A stretch of 36,419 bases of DNA, taken from Brevibacterium sp. ZH18 (GTDB lineage Bacteria; Actinomycetota; Actinomycetes; Actinomycetales; Brevibacteriaceae). The notes below the pieces were generated by a model. That model saw only the letters and a list, made by a program, of their open reading frames with translations, was not told the DNA's origin and ran no database searches. The stretch's first letter is position 1; each line of letters begins with the position of its first letter. The translations under genes and the position numbers were made by a program. The DNA is taken from positions 1 to 36,419 of the forward strand of contig NZ_JALDSX010000036.1 of the NCBI RefSeq assembly GCF_022748595.1, in the 5' to 3' direction. This document shows positions 7,698 to 17,400 of this stretch, one piece after another.

Positions 7698-8390
7698 TCA
7701 CCTGAACGCTGGGGAGGGAACCTTCTCGCCGTCGACCTCCACCGTCGGCAGCATCTTCCGGAAGTCCTCCGCGGCGGCTGTGTCCGTTTCGAGGGAACGC
7801 ATCTCGACTCCGATGTCGACCAGACGCCCGTTGGTCGAATAGCCGATCCGCGCCCCATACAAGACGGTGGGCTCCTGGTTGATCGCGAAGATCTCACTCC
7901 CGCCGAGCACGCCCTGGTACGACCAGAAGCTGCCGGCACCGATCGTGCCTGTCCGCTCAGCGGAGACCGTCGAGCCCTGTTCGGCGAACGAGTACTTCCG
8001 CTTCGCGTCGACAACGGCCTGCGGTGAATCATCGAAGGCCTGGCTGCAGCTGACGATGATGACGTCGTTGTCGGCCGTCGACGTTCCCCTGGTGAAGACG
8101 TGAAAAGAGGGGGTAGTCGAGGCGTCAGTCCAGTCGTCTCCGATGGCGAAGCTGACCTTGACCGGGCAGTCGTCGCCGAGGCTGAGCGTCTGCCGTTCCA
8201 TTCCCTCGGGAAGTGGGCCATCGGTCGGTTCAGAGGTGGGGTCCTGGCCTGCCTGCTTCTGCACAGAGACTCTCACCGGCCCCGAATCCCGGTCCGCTGT
8301 GCGGATCTGAAGCACCGAGCAGCCGCTGAGAGCAACGCCGAGCAGGGCCGTTCCCGCGACGACCGCACGCACCCTGGAGCTGCCCTGCAT
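7698..8390 (-). CDS. predicted lipoprotein of unknown function, last gene of the mrp/two-component chain
   Basis: A 230-residue exported protein with a lipobox (A-L-S-G-C, Cys24), a short Pro/Gly/Glu linker (about 45-65) and a compact domain with two further cysteines (Cys79 and about Cys117) that could form a disulfide. It resembles small mycobacterial/actinobacterial lipoproteins of the LpqN/LppX type only in general layout; I do not recognise the family. Its ATG overlaps the kinase stop by one base (TGATG), so it is probably co-translated with the two-component genes. A role as an accessory sensor for a kinase that lacks its own extracellular domain is possible, but it is inference from position only. 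Confidence 0.8.
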   Translation of the reverse strand: MQGSSRVRAVVAGTALLGVALSGCSVLQIRTADRDSGPVRVSVQKQAGQDPTSEPTDGPLPEGMERQTLSLGDDCPVKVSFAIGDDWTDASTTPSFHVFTRGTSTADNDVIIVSCSQAFDDSPQAVVDAKRKYSFAEQGSTVSAERTGTIGAGSFWSYQGVLGGSEIFAINQEPTVLYGARIGYSTNGRLVDIGVEMRSLETDTAAAEDFRKMLPTVEVDGEKVPSPAFR

Positions 8391-9832
8391 CAGGAGTCGT
8401 CCCTGGCCCGCAGATCACGGCGGCTCGGATACTCGGGACCGGATTTCTGATCGCCCTGTCGGGGCTGCTGCTGAGGTGGCTGCTGCGGTGGAGTGGGCTG
8501 ACTCTGCCAGCCTGGGCCCGGGTGACTGTGCCCAGCTCCGTATGCCACCTGCGGCCCTGACGGGGGCTGACCTGGCATCGGTCCGGGGACGGGGCCCGAC
8601 TGCGGTTGACCCTGGACCGGACCCGACTGCTGTTGGCCCGGGATTGGTCCGGCAGGCCCACGGCGCACGCCCGGGCCTGGTTTGAACTGAGAATGCTGGC
8701 CGGAGTCCGGAGGGAAACCGGCGCTGACCGACTCCCCCGTCGTCCGATTCACGAGGTTTCCGTCGACGCGTTCGAGACGTCGCTTCGAGGTCCGGCGCGG
8801 ACTGCCGAGGATCCGCCCGTCGAGCTCATCCTCGCTCGGCTGCCGCGGGGGCAGGAACCCGGGCGTCTGACGCGAATCCGGCAGCTGCACGGGCTGGACG
8901 GGATGAGAGCCTGCGGCTGCGCGGTCGAAGTGCTCGGACATCGGAGGTACCGTCGCCTGGGCGGCATCGCCGAGGACCGGCAGAACCATGCGCACCGAGG
9001 TGCCGACACCTTCCTGGCTGAACAGCTGGACGGAACCGCCGTGACGAGTGACGATCGCACGCACGAGTGAGAGGCCCATGCCGGAGCCGGCGACGGCACG
9101 CACGCGGGAGCCGCGTGAGAGTTCGTCCCACACCTGTTCCTGTTCTGCCAGGGGAATTCCGCTGCCCGTATCGGCGACTTCGACGACGACCCATCGATGA
9201 CCGTCGATGATCTGCTCATTGGCTCGGAGCTCGACGACTTCAGCCTGTGACGAGTATTTGAGGGCATTGCCCAGGAGATTGAGGATGGCTGTCAGCAGCA
9301 GATCCTCTTCACCGGCGACATCGGGCAAGCGCCATGGGGCTCGGGCGACCGTGGCCACGATCATGCGGTCCTCTGCGCCGGGAGCTGTCGAGGCGTCTTC
9401 GACCGCCTGGTGGATGAGTCGATCGAGATCGACGCGAGAGTACTCGATGACACGCGTTTCGACGTCGGCGAGCTTGCGCAGATCGGCCAGCAGACGTGCG
9501 ACCCTGCGAGAGGACACATCGACCTGTTTGGCAGCGGGTTCGACCTCGGAGGTCGTGCCGCCTTCGCGCACGACGTCGCGGATGCTCGCAGCAGACGTCC
9601 GCAGCGCAGTCAGCGGGTTCTTCAGCTCGTGGTCCAGTCGGATGAGCATCCGATTGCGTTTGGCCAGAGAGTCCTCGGTTGCGGCGGACTCGATCGATTC
9701 CCGAAGCTGCGCCTCACGCTTCCGCAGGTGTCTCCAACCGAAGTACGCGGCTGCGGCAAGACCCGCCAGCACCAGGAACAGGATCAGCAGGAACAGCCAG
9801 ATCTGGACCTCGACGACCAGGAACTTCGTCAT
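8390..9832 (-). CDS. membrane histidine kinase with long Pro/Gln-rich C-terminal tail
   Basis: Sensor kinase partner of the adjacent response regulator. With ATG 9832 (4-bp ATGA overlap with the regulator) it is 480 residues: one transmembrane helix (about 10-34), a short linker, the H-box L-D-H-E-L-K-N-P with His68, an N-box centred on Asn189, G1 D-T-G-S-G at 221-225 and G2 G-S-G-M-G-L-S at 249-255. The ATPase core ends near residue 288. The remaining roughly 190 residues are low complexity, with repeated S-G-P-V-x-G-Q motifs and Gln/Pro runs at about 370-460. There is no extracytoplasmic sensor domain, so it may sense within the membrane or through a partner such as the downstream lipoprotein. 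The frame extends upstream to 9907, but that part overlaps the regulator and is rejected. Confidence 0.93.
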   Translation of the reverse strand: MTKFLVVEVQIWLFLLILFLVLAGLAAAAYFGWRHLRKREAQLRESIESAATEDSLAKRNRMLIRLDHELKNPLTALRTSAASIRDVVREGGTTSEVEPAAKQVDVSSRRVARLLADLRKLADVETRVIEYSRVDLDRLIHQAVEDASTAPGAEDRMIVATVARAPWRLPDVAGEEDLLLTAILNLLGNALKYSSQAEVVELRANEQIIDGHRWVVVEVADTGSGIPLAEQEQVWDELSRGSRVRAVAGSGMGLSLVRAIVTRHGGSVQLFSQEGVGTSVRMVLPVLGDAAQATVPPMSEHFDRAAAGSHPVQPVQLPDSRQTPGFLPPRQPSEDELDGRILGSPRRTSKRRLERVDGNLVNRTTGESVSAGFPPDSGQHSQFKPGPGVRRGPAGPIPGQQQSGPVQGQPQSGPVPGPMPGQPPSGPQVAYGAGHSHPGPGWQSQPTPPQQPPQQQPRQGDQKSGPEYPSRRDLRARDDS

Positions 9833-10581
9833 ACCGGCCTCGGGCCCTCTTCGCCGCGGACCTCGCCGACGAAGCGGTATCCGCGTCCCTGCACGGTCGC
9901 GATCCATCGAGGTTCAGCGGCATCCTCGCCCAGGACTCGACGCAGCTCGGCGACGCGCGAATCGACGGCGCGTGTTCCCACTGCCTCTTCGAAGCCCCAC
10001 AGGATCTCCAGCAGACGCGAGCGCTCAATGAGTTCGTCCTGGTGGACCATGAGGTACTCCAGAAGAGTGAAGCCCTTCGGCGTGATGACGAGTTCGCGCT
10101 GCCCCAGCCAGGCGCGCCTGCCCACGCGGTCGACGCGCAGACCGAAGCTCGAGGCCAGCACCGGAGCCGTCGCCAGGGGCGGGCCGTCGGACCGGGTCCG
10201 GCGCAGCACTGCGCGGATGCGTGCCACGAGCTCATGCGGATCGAAGGGCTTGTTGAGGTAGTCGTCGGCGCCCTCTTCGAGCGCCATGGCACGTTCGACT
10301 GCCTCACCGACCTGCGTCAGCAGCAGCACGGGAACCCAGTTCTCCTCCTGCCGCAGGCGTCGCAGAACCTGACGGCCGTCAGCCCCGGGCATGAGTACGT
10401 CGAGGACGCACACGTCGGGGTTGTGTCGGTGGATCTCGTCGAGGGCGAGCAGACCGTCGCTGGCGGCGAGGACACGGAAACCGGATCTCTCGAGGAAGGG
10501 GACGACGGCACCGAGCACGTCGGGTTCATCATCGGCGACCAATACCAGTGGCAGTGGCTCCTGTGGTTTGTCAACCGTCAT
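9829..10581 (-). CDS. OmpR/PhoB-family response regulator
   Basis: DNA-binding response regulator of 250 residues. The receiver domain has the acidic pair at 17-18, phospho-acceptor Asp61 (V-L-D-V-L-M-P-G-A-D-G) and Lys111 (L-N-K-P-F-D-P). The C-terminal winged helix ends with the typical V-Q-G-R-G-Y-R-F pattern. The start at 10581 puts the receiver at the N-terminus; in-frame sequence back to 10731 lies inside mrpG. It overlaps mrpG by 11 bp and the kinase by 4 bp, so the two-component pair is embedded in the mrp transcript. Control of the mrp genes, pH/Na+ homeostasis or envelope stress is the natural guess but is not shown by the sequence. Confidence 0.95.
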   Translation of the reverse strand: MTVDKPQEPLPLVLVADDEPDVLGAVVPFLERSGFRVLAASDGLLALDEIHRHNPDVCVLDVLMPGADGRQVLRRLRQEENWVPVLLLTQVGEAVERAMALEEGADDYLNKPFDPHELVARIRAVLRRTRSDGPPLATAPVLASSFGLRVDRVGRRAWLGQRELVITPKGFTLLEYLMVHQDELIERSRLLEILWGFEEAVGTRAVDSRVAELRRVLGEDAAEPRWIATVQGRGYRFVGEVRGEEGPRPV

Positions 10582-10966
10582 GGTGGTCCGTTCCGATTCC
10601 TCTCTTGCGTTCCCAGGCCAGCTCCCTGGCCTCGGCCCGATCGACCGCCTCGGCCAGTTCGTCTCGATACAGCATAGAGCGACGCAGGTGCTTGGTGCGA
10701 TAGCCAGCGCGGCCGACCATGTGCGTGGCAACCGGAATTGTGACCAATTGGAATGAGATGACGATCGCCAGAGTCGTCACCGTCGCCCACGTCGGGAACT
10801 GGATTCCGATCGCCACAGCGACCAGGAGCAGGCCCAGCACCTGCGGTTTCGCACTGGCGTGCATGCGTGAGAGGAGATCGCCGAAGCGCAGCAGCCCCAA
10901 GGCCGCTGCCAGGGACAGCACCCCGCCGAGGAGGATGAGCACTGCCGAGATGATGTCGGGGATCAT
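10571..10966 (-). CDS. mrpG: Mrp cation/proton antiporter subunit G
   Basis: Small membrane subunit (MnhG/PhaG family) of the multisubunit Mrp Na+(K+)/H+ antiporter. It has 131 residues with three transmembrane helices. The family region around G-L-L-R-F-G-D-L-L-S-R-M-H-A (about 24-37) is intact. The last 35 residues are a charged cytoplasmic tail. ATG 10966 overlaps the mrpF stop (ATGA). It is the last antiporter subunit, directly followed by the regulator gene. Confidence 0.95.
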   Translation of the reverse strand: MIPDIISAVLILLGGVLSLAAALGLLRFGDLLSRMHASAKPQVLGLLLVAVAIGIQFPTWATVTTLAIVISFQLVTIPVATHMVGRAGYRTKHLRRSMLYRDELAEAVDRAEARELAWERKRGIGTDHHDG

Positions 10967-11625
10967 GGGCGTTTCCCTTCCGCGCCGGGATCGAGGTCCG
11001 TCTGGTCCGGCTCGGGACCGGTTCGCGAGCTGTCGTCGGAATCTTCCGGACCGGGGTCCGGGCCTGTGCCTTCGCCTTCGCCGTCGACGTCCGGGTCGGA
11101 GCCGACGTCGAGACCGACTTCGGGAGCGTCGTGACCGTCTTCTGCTTCGCTGTGACCGTCTTCGGCTTCATCGCGAACGGTGACGGCTTCGGGACCGTCA
11201 GCGACGTCCGAGATGCCGCGGGCAACATCTTCGAACCATTCGCTCTCGGCCGCGGTCTCGGCGTCCGTGGAATCGTCCTCAGCATCCTTGGGCATGTGCC
11301 AGTCGGAGGAGGAGAAGTCGCTCAGTGCCCCCACCTCGGCGCCGGGGGTCATGGAATCGGACTTGGACACGTACCGGGACACGCTCACTGACCCGACGAA
11401 GCCGAGCATCGCGAGAACGATGAGCACGGGCAGGAGGTCAGTGCGGTGAGACAGCGCCATGAACCCGCCCAGACCGCACATGATGGAGGCGAGGACGACG
11501 TCGGTGGCGATCATGCGGTCGAGGATCGAGGGCCCCCGGACGATGCGGTAGAGGGCGATGATCGCCGAGGTACCCAGAAGCACCGAACCAGCGACGACGA
11601 GGATGTCGAAGACGAGTGAGCTCAT
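10963..11625 (-). CDS. mrpF: Mrp antiporter subunit F with long acidic C-terminal extension
   Basis: Residues 1-86 are a normal MnhF/PhaF subunit: three helices and the family stretch Y-R-I-V-R-G-P-S-I-L-D-R-M near 26-38. Typical family members end at about 90-100 residues. Here about 130 residues are added (88-220), dominated by Asp, Glu, Gly, Ser and Pro, including a repeated E-D-G-H element. The tail looks disordered and strongly negative, and should face the cytoplasm or the outside depending on topology. Its codon use is GC-rich like the neighbours and the frame is open up to a clean ATGA overlap with mrpG, so it is not a readthrough artefact. Start ATG 11625 overlaps the mrpE stop. Confidence 0.93.
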   Translation of the reverse strand: MSSLVFDILVVAGSVLLGTSAIIALYRIVRGPSILDRMIATDVVLASIMCGLGGFMALSHRTDLLPVLIVLAMLGFVGSVSVSRYVSKSDSMTPGAEVGALSDFSSSDWHMPKDAEDDSTDAETAAESEWFEDVARGISDVADGPEAVTVRDEAEDGHSEAEDGHDAPEVGLDVGSDPDVDGEGEGTGPDPGPEDSDDSSRTGPEPDQTDLDPGAEGKRP

Positions 11626-12287
11626 CGGCGTTCGCCTCCCTTCAGTCCCATCGGATCCGGTGTCGCCCGCAGTGCGGCCAGATCACGGTGCGAGCCGACG
11701 GCACGGATCAGCAGCTCCTCGATGTGGTAGACCTGCGCTTTGCCCGAGAAGATCTTCTCCTCCGAGTCGCAGTCGAGCACATGCAGGTACAGAACTCCCA
11801 ACGCCCTGTCGCTGTCGATGATGATCGAGCCCGGGATGAGGCTGGCGGTGTCGGCGACGAGCGTCATCAACAGGTCCGAACTCGTGCGCAGATCGCAGGC
11901 GATGACCGATCCTGCACCCACCGCGCGTCGTCGGAACGCGAACCACGCCACCTCGACCGAGGCATGCATGAGCGAGTAGAGGAACCACGCGCCGAAGATC
12001 ACGGCGTGGATGATGTTGAATCGTCCTGAGAGCACGACCGGCGGCAGATAGAAGACGCGCGTGACGAGGAGAGCGAGGACGACGCCGCTGAGCACGCTGA
12101 GCACCGACACCGAGTCCCAGAGCATCACCCACAGCAGCACGAGGAAGAACACGAGCACGAGCTGCTGGACGAATCCTCTGCCCTTGGACTGCCGGTTCTT
12201 GACGGGGCGTCGACCCGTCGTCCGCGAGACACCAGGTCTCTGGCTGTTTGCCTTCTGGCTGTTCGGCTCCTGGCTGTTCGAGCTCAT
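11622..12287 (-). CDS. mrpE: Mrp antiporter subunit E
   Basis: MnhE/PhaE family membrane subunit, 221 residues. After a hydrophilic N-terminus of about 38 residues come two or three hydrophobic segments (about 42-82 and 90-112) and the cytoplasmic domain with the family pattern S-L-I-P-G-S-I-I-I-D (about 150-159). The N-terminus contains three N-S-Q repeats spaced five residues apart, encoded by a 15-bp tandem repeat right after the mrpD stop. An internal start after the repeats is possible but none is clearly better. ATG 12287 overlaps mrpD (ATGA). Confidence 0.94.
   Translation of the reverse strand: MSSNSQEPNSQKANSQRPGVSRTTGRRPVKNRQSKGRGFVQQLVLVFFLVLLWVMLWDSVSVLSVLSGVVLALLVTRVFYLPPVVLSGRFNIIHAVIFGAWFLYSLMHASVEVAWFAFRRRAVGAGSVIACDLRTSSDLLMTLVADTASLIPGSIIIDSDRALGVLYLHVLDCDSEEKIFSGKAQVYHIEELLIRAVGSHRDLAALRATPDPMGLKGGERR
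12239..12283. repeat. 15-bp tandem repeat at the mrpD/mrpE junction
   Basis: Three tandem 15-bp units (12239-12253, 12254-12268 and 12269-12283) share TGGCTGTT on the plus strand. They encode N-S-Q-x-x repeats in MrpE codons 2-16 and sit immediately 3' of the mrpD stop codon. Confidence 0.8.
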
Positions 12288-13867
12288 GAGTCATCACCGC
12301 CGAGCACGTTCGTGACGTAGTTGACCGGAGAATGCAGGTTCTCCGCCGCCCGATCCGAGAGGTCCCACAACGGTGCCGCGAAAACGGTCAGGACGATCGA
12401 TGCGATCACCACCACCGAGGTGGCTGCGAACATCGATCTCGGTACGCCGATCTGCGACTTCCAGGTCTTGCCCGCGAGCAGGGTCTTCTTGCGTTCGGCG
12501 AACTCCGCGACGAGTTCCTCGTTCGGCTCCTCGGCATCTGCCGGGTCACGCCAGAATGCCAGGTTGAACGTACGGCCGATGACGTAGAGCGTGAGCAGGC
12601 TCGTCACAGTCCCCGCGATGATCAGAACGATGGCGAGCCAGTCGTGGTCGGCGAAACCGGCGGCGAAGAGTGCGACCTTGCCGATGAATCCGGAGAACGG
12701 CGGGATGCCGGAGAGGTTGAGCGCCGGGATGAAGAAGATGATCGACAGCGCAGGTGAGAGCACCATGAGACCACCCAACGACCTCGTCGATGTCGACCCG
12801 CCTCGCATTTCCACCATGCCGATGGCCAGGAAGAGCGCGGTCTGGACGATGATGTGGTGGACCGTGTAGTAGATCGCCGCCGAGAGTCCGATCGTCGTGC
12901 CCAGGGCCACCCCGAAGAGCATGTAGCCGATGTGGGAGACGAGGGTGAATGACACGATCCTCTTGATCTCCGACTGCGCGATGGCACCGAGGATGCCGAT
13001 GAGCATCGTCAGGGCCGCAGCAATGAGCAGGGGCGTGCGCAATGAGGAGTCAGCGAAGAGCAGAGTCTCCGTGCGGATGATCGCGTAGATGCCGACCTTC
13101 GTCAGCAGACCGGCGAAGACGGCGGTGACCGGTGCCGGAGCCGTCGGATAGGAGTCGGGCAGCCAGAACGAGAGTGGGAAGATCGCCGCCTTGATGCCGA
13201 ACCCGAGCAGCAGCAGGACGTGGAGGATCATCTGCACGTCGGGCGGCAGCTCGCTCAGTCTCTCGGAGAGCTGGGCGATGTTCACCGTTCCACAGGCGGC
13301 GTAGATGACGCCGATGGCGGTGAGGAAGATGACCGAGGACACGAGGGAGATGACGACATAGGTGACGCCTGCCCGAATCCGCTCCGCAGTGGCTCCCAGG
13401 GTCAGGAGGACATAGGAGGCCACGAGGAACATCTCGAAGCCGACGTAGAGGTTGAACAGGTCTCCGGCCAGGAACGCATTCGCTACGCCTGCACACAGCA
13501 CGAGGTAGCTGGGGTTGAACACCGAGATCGGCGTCTCGTTCGAGTCATCATTGGCGTCCTGGCTCAGGGCGTAGATGAGCACACACAGGGTGACCAGCGC
13601 GGACACGACGAGCATGAGGGATGAGAGTCGGTCGGCGACGAGCACGATGCCCGCCGGGGGCTGCCAGCCTCCGATCGCCACAACCTGCGGACCCTGGCTG
13701 TGCACACCGAAGAGCAGGATGAGCGCGATAGCCATGACAGCGGTCAGAGTCAGGATGGACACAACGTTCTGCGCCCGCGAATGCTTCGAGAACACGAGCG
13801 CCAGACCGGCACCCAGAAGCGGGAGCAGTACGGGCAGCGGCACGAGGATCGGAAGGAGATCGATCAT
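12284..13867 (-). CDS. mrpD: Mrp antiporter subunit D
   Basis: Proton-pumping-type membrane subunit related to complex I NuoL/M/N, 527 residues with about 14 transmembrane helices. The essential-helix Glu is Glu145 in G-F-E-M-F-L-V-A-S-Y. The conserved broken-helix region F-W-L-P-D-S-Y-P-T-A-P-A-P-V with its following Lys (L-L-T-K-V-G-I-Y-A-I) is intact. The C-terminal 60 residues include a charged loop before a last helix. It has ATGA overlaps on both sides (mrpC upstream, mrpE downstream). Confidence 0.96.
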   Translation of the reverse strand: MIDLLPILVPLPVLLPLLGAGLALVFSKHSRAQNVVSILTLTAVMAIALILLFGVHSQGPQVVAIGGWQPPAGIVLVADRLSSLMLVVSALVTLCVLIYALSQDANDDSNETPISVFNPSYLVLCAGVANAFLAGDLFNLYVGFEMFLVASYVLLTLGATAERIRAGVTYVVISLVSSVIFLTAIGVIYAACGTVNIAQLSERLSELPPDVQMILHVLLLLGFGIKAAIFPLSFWLPDSYPTAPAPVTAVFAGLLTKVGIYAIIRTETLLFADSSLRTPLLIAAALTMLIGILGAIAQSEIKRIVSFTLVSHIGYMLFGVALGTTIGLSAAIYYTVHHIIVQTALFLAIGMVEMRGGSTSTRSLGGLMVLSPALSIIFFIPALNLSGIPPFSGFIGKVALFAAGFADHDWLAIVLIIAGTVTSLLTLYVIGRTFNLAFWRDPADAEEPNEELVAEFAERKKTLLAGKTWKSQIGVPRSMFAATSVVVIASIVLTVFAAPLWDLSDRAAENLHSPVNYVTNVLGGDDS

Positions 13868-14490
13868 TTCTTCTCCCCCTTCTTCTTGTCGTGCATGTTC
13901 TTGTCATGTTTGTTCTTGGCGTCGCGCTCGTCGTCCGCCTGTTCCTCGTCCTGCAGTCCGCGAGCATGCTGTCCGCCGGCGTGCTGCCCGCCGTCCTGCG
14001 GCTCCTCGTCCCCGCGGTCTGCGGGCGTTCCGTCGTCGTCGAGGTCGACGGCGCCGATGATCGGACTCTCAGCTTCGTCACCGAACTCGGTGTCGTCGTA
14101 CTCCGTGCTCGCCTCCGCTTCGGAGTCGATCATCTTCGTGATGGCGACCCGAAGGTCGGCTGCGTCGTCCTGCAGCGAATCCGCTCTGACGAGTCGCCAT
14201 GAGCGATAGATCATTGCGAGCAGGAACGCGGTCACGGCAAACGTGATGACGATTGCTGTGAGCACGAGTGCCTGCGGCAGCGGGTCGGACATGCCCACGG
14301 TCGACAGGTACTTTCCGTCCGTGAGAGGCGGGGAGCCGTGTCCTGCGGTGAGCACGATGAGCAGATTGACCCCGTTGCCCAGGAGGATGAAGCCGAGCAG
14401 TACGCGTGTCAGTGACCGCTCGAGCATGAGGTAGATGCCGCAGGCGAAGAGGAATCCCATGGCCAGAACCAGGATGAAGGGAAGGCTCAC
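13864..14490 (-). CDS. mrpC: Mrp antiporter subunit C with charged, His-rich C-terminal tail
   Basis: Residues 1-100 are a NuoK-like MnhC subunit with three helices and the family [13 protein letters not shown] motif (about 33-45). Family members usually stop near 110-130 residues. This one continues to 208 with an acidic stretch (about 122-162), a Gly/Gln/His segment (His170, His175) and a terminal Lys/Asp/His run (His195, His200). The extension is hydrophilic and likely disordered. The GTG start at 14490 overlaps the mrpA stop (GTGA), and the stop overlaps mrpD. Confidence 0.94.
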   Translation of the reverse strand: MSLPFILVLAMGFLFACGIYLMLERSLTRVLLGFILLGNGVNLLIVLTAGHGSPPLTDGKYLSTVGMSDPLPQALVLTAIVITFAVTAFLLAMIYRSWRLVRADSLQDDAADLRVAITKMIDSEAEASTEYDDTEFGDEAESPIIGAVDLDDDGTPADRGDEEPQDGGQHAGGQHARGLQDEEQADDERDAKNKHDKNMHDKKKGEKK

Positions 14491-17400
14491 AGTCGGCCTC
14501 CTTCCGCACCATTGTCGACGTCGAGGTTGTTGACCCGGTGGAGGATCTCCTCGACGGCTTCGTGCTCGGCTTCGGTCCCGAGGTTCTCGGACAGGTTGTA
14601 GGACTTGTTGAGACGCGTCGTCAGGACGAACTCGTCGCGCTCTTGGTGCAGGTCCACCTCGGCGCCCAACGACCGGAGGATGTCGAGCATGAGTCCGACG
14701 ACGATGAGATAGACGCCGATGTCGAAGAACGTCGCAGTGCCGAACGAGAGGTGGCCGAGGATGGGGATGTCCCCTTCGAAGTAGGCCGACTTGAACACCG
14801 TGTCGCCCCAGAACCAGCCGCCGATGCCGGTGACGACGGCGAGGATGAGGCCGGTTCCCAGCATTCCGGACGGGGTGAAGCGGGCCGCCTCGGCGAGTTC
14901 GAACTTACCTCCGGCCAAGTACCGCACGACCAGCGCAAGACCGGCCACGAGACCGCCTGCGAAACCGCCGCCGGGCTCGTTGTGACCAGCGAAGAGCAGG
15001 TACACCGAGAAGATGAGCACGGCGTGGAAGACCAGGCGAGCGGTGACCTCGAGGATGATCGACCGATTGCGCGGAGCCAGAGTGCGTCCGGCGATGAGCC
15101 AGGACACGCGACGCTGGGCGAGATTCTCGCGCTCGGGATCGCGGAAGTTCCCCACCTCGTCAGGCACGGGCTGGAACCGCACACGACCCTGGATGTCAGT
15201 GCCGTCGCGTTTGGTCGCGATGCGCTGGAGATGGCCCTCGCGGCCGCGGACGAAGATCAGACCCGCGATTCCGGTACCGGCCGCCACGAGCACCGAGATC
15301 TCGCCGAGCGTGTCCCAGACGCGGAGGTCGACGAGAGTGACGTTGACGATGTTCTTGCCATGACCCACCTCGTAGGCGAGTTGACCGAAGTCGACCGAAA
15401 CCGGATCGCTCACGCGCACCCCTGCAGCGATGAGGACGACGAGCATCACGGTCACACCGACGGCCCCGCCGATGATGGCCCGCCAGGCAGGGGTGAAACG
15501 ACCTGTGCTCTGCCCGATCCGCGCCGGCAGCCGACGCAGGACGAGGACGAAGACGACGATCGTGATCGTCTCGACGAGCACCTGGGTCAGGGCCAGGTCC
15601 GGCGCACCGGTGAACGCGAAGAACGCGACCATCGCATAGCCGGAGACACCGGTGACGACCACAGCCGTGAAGCGCTTCTGAGCGCGGGTGGCGGCGATCG
15701 CGACCACGATGAGCACCGCGGCGACGATGAAGTCCAGAGGTGCCGCGTAGAGCTGGAAATCGATGTTCCACGTGTCGTTCTCGATCACGGCCAGGCCGAC
15801 GCCGCCGACCAGGACGAGGTAGATCACGCTCTGGTAGAAGGGCAGCGAACCACGCTGGGTGCGCGATGTGACCCACAGGGCCAGCTTCTCCATCCACCCG
15901 ATGAGTCGGCGGTAGAGGTCGTGGAAGTCGATGCCGGAGGGCAGGCTCGCCTGGACCTTCGCGAAGGGACCGCGGACGAAGAACAGGCCGATGCCCACGG
16001 TGATCGTCAAGCCCGACAGCGCCAGGGCCGGCTCGAGGCCGTGCCAAAGCGCCAGATGGTAGTGGCCATCGCCCGGATCGATGATGGGCAAGGTCGACGT
16101 CCACGCGTTGAAGTACCCGTCGACGAGGCCGGCTCCGGGGCCCAGCACGACGGTGAGTGCGGTGAGCACGATCGGGGAGATGACGAGGGTGAGCTTCTCG
16201 TCGCGGCGGGCGATGTCGTCGACGCCGTCCTTCGAGGAGAATGCACCCCAGACGAAGCGGGCGGAATACGCCACGGTGAGCATCGAGCCGATCATGACGC
16301 CGATGAGCGCGATGATCGAGGATTTGTCCGGGGCTTCGAGCAGCGTCGAATAGACCGCTTCCTTCGCGACGAACCCGAACAGCGGCGGCAGTCCGGACAT
16401 CGACGCGGCAGCGATCGTGGCGCAGACGGCGACGACGGGGAACGCCCGCCAGCCGCCGGAGAGCTTCGTCAGGTCACGGGTGCCGGCACGGTGGTCGATG
16501 ATGCCGACGCAGAGGAACAGGCAGGCCTTGAACAGGGCGTGCGCGATGAGCATCGCCAGAGCGGCCTTCGTGATGTCGGGCGTACCGAAGGATGCCATCG
16601 TGGTGAGGAATCCCAGCTGGGACACCGTGCCGAAGGCGAGCAGGAGTTTGAGGTCGGTCTGCTTGAGTGCCTGCCAGCCGCCGATGAACATCGTGACCAG
16701 GCCCAGAGTCAGCAGAACTTCCGACCATCCGGGCAGATTGTGGTATCCGGGAGCCAGCCGCAGGATGAGATAGATGCCCGCTTTGACCATCGCCGCAGCG
16801 TGGAGATACGCGCTGACCGGGGTGGGGGCGGCCATGGCGCCGGGCAGCCAGAAGTGGAAGGGCAGGAGAGCCGACTTCGAGACTGCTCCGATGAGGATGA
16901 GGATGACAGCGGTGACGATCACAGGGCTGGTGTCCATGCCGAGGCTCGCACGTTCGACGAGAGTCGAGATCCGTCCGGTACCGGTCGCCGTCGTCAGCAG
17001 GATCATTCCCACCAGCATGGCCAGACCGCCGGCAGTGGTGACGATCAGCGCCTGGAGTGCTGCCTGACGGGACCGCCGACGGGATTGACTGTGGCCGATG
17101 AGGAGGTAGGAGAAGACCGTTGTGCCTTCCCAGAACAGATAGAGCATGAGGAGCTCATCGGCAATGACGAGTCCGTACATCATTCCCGCAAAGGCCATGA
17201 AGATTCCGGCGAATCGGGCCAGGCCGGGCTCATCCGCTGGGAAATAGCGGGCACAGTAGACGAAGACGAGCGCTCCGACACCGGTCACCAGCAGCGTCAT
17301 GATCCATGACAGCTCGTCGAGGCGGAAGACGCCATCGAGCCCGAGCGCAGGCAGCCAACCGAGATTTTCGACCCACGGGGCCCCGGCAGCGCCGAAGAGA

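Noticed and set aside
6293..7705. 470-codon plus-strand frame opposite the S9 peptidase
   Set aside because: Shadow frame; the minus-strand peptidase has an intact Ser-Asp-His triad.
14538..17309. 923-codon open frame on the plus strand opposite mrpA
   Set aside because: Low-complexity Arg/Asp/Glu-rich product with no domain; an antisense shadow of a high-GC membrane gene whose own frame has full MrpA/B motifs.
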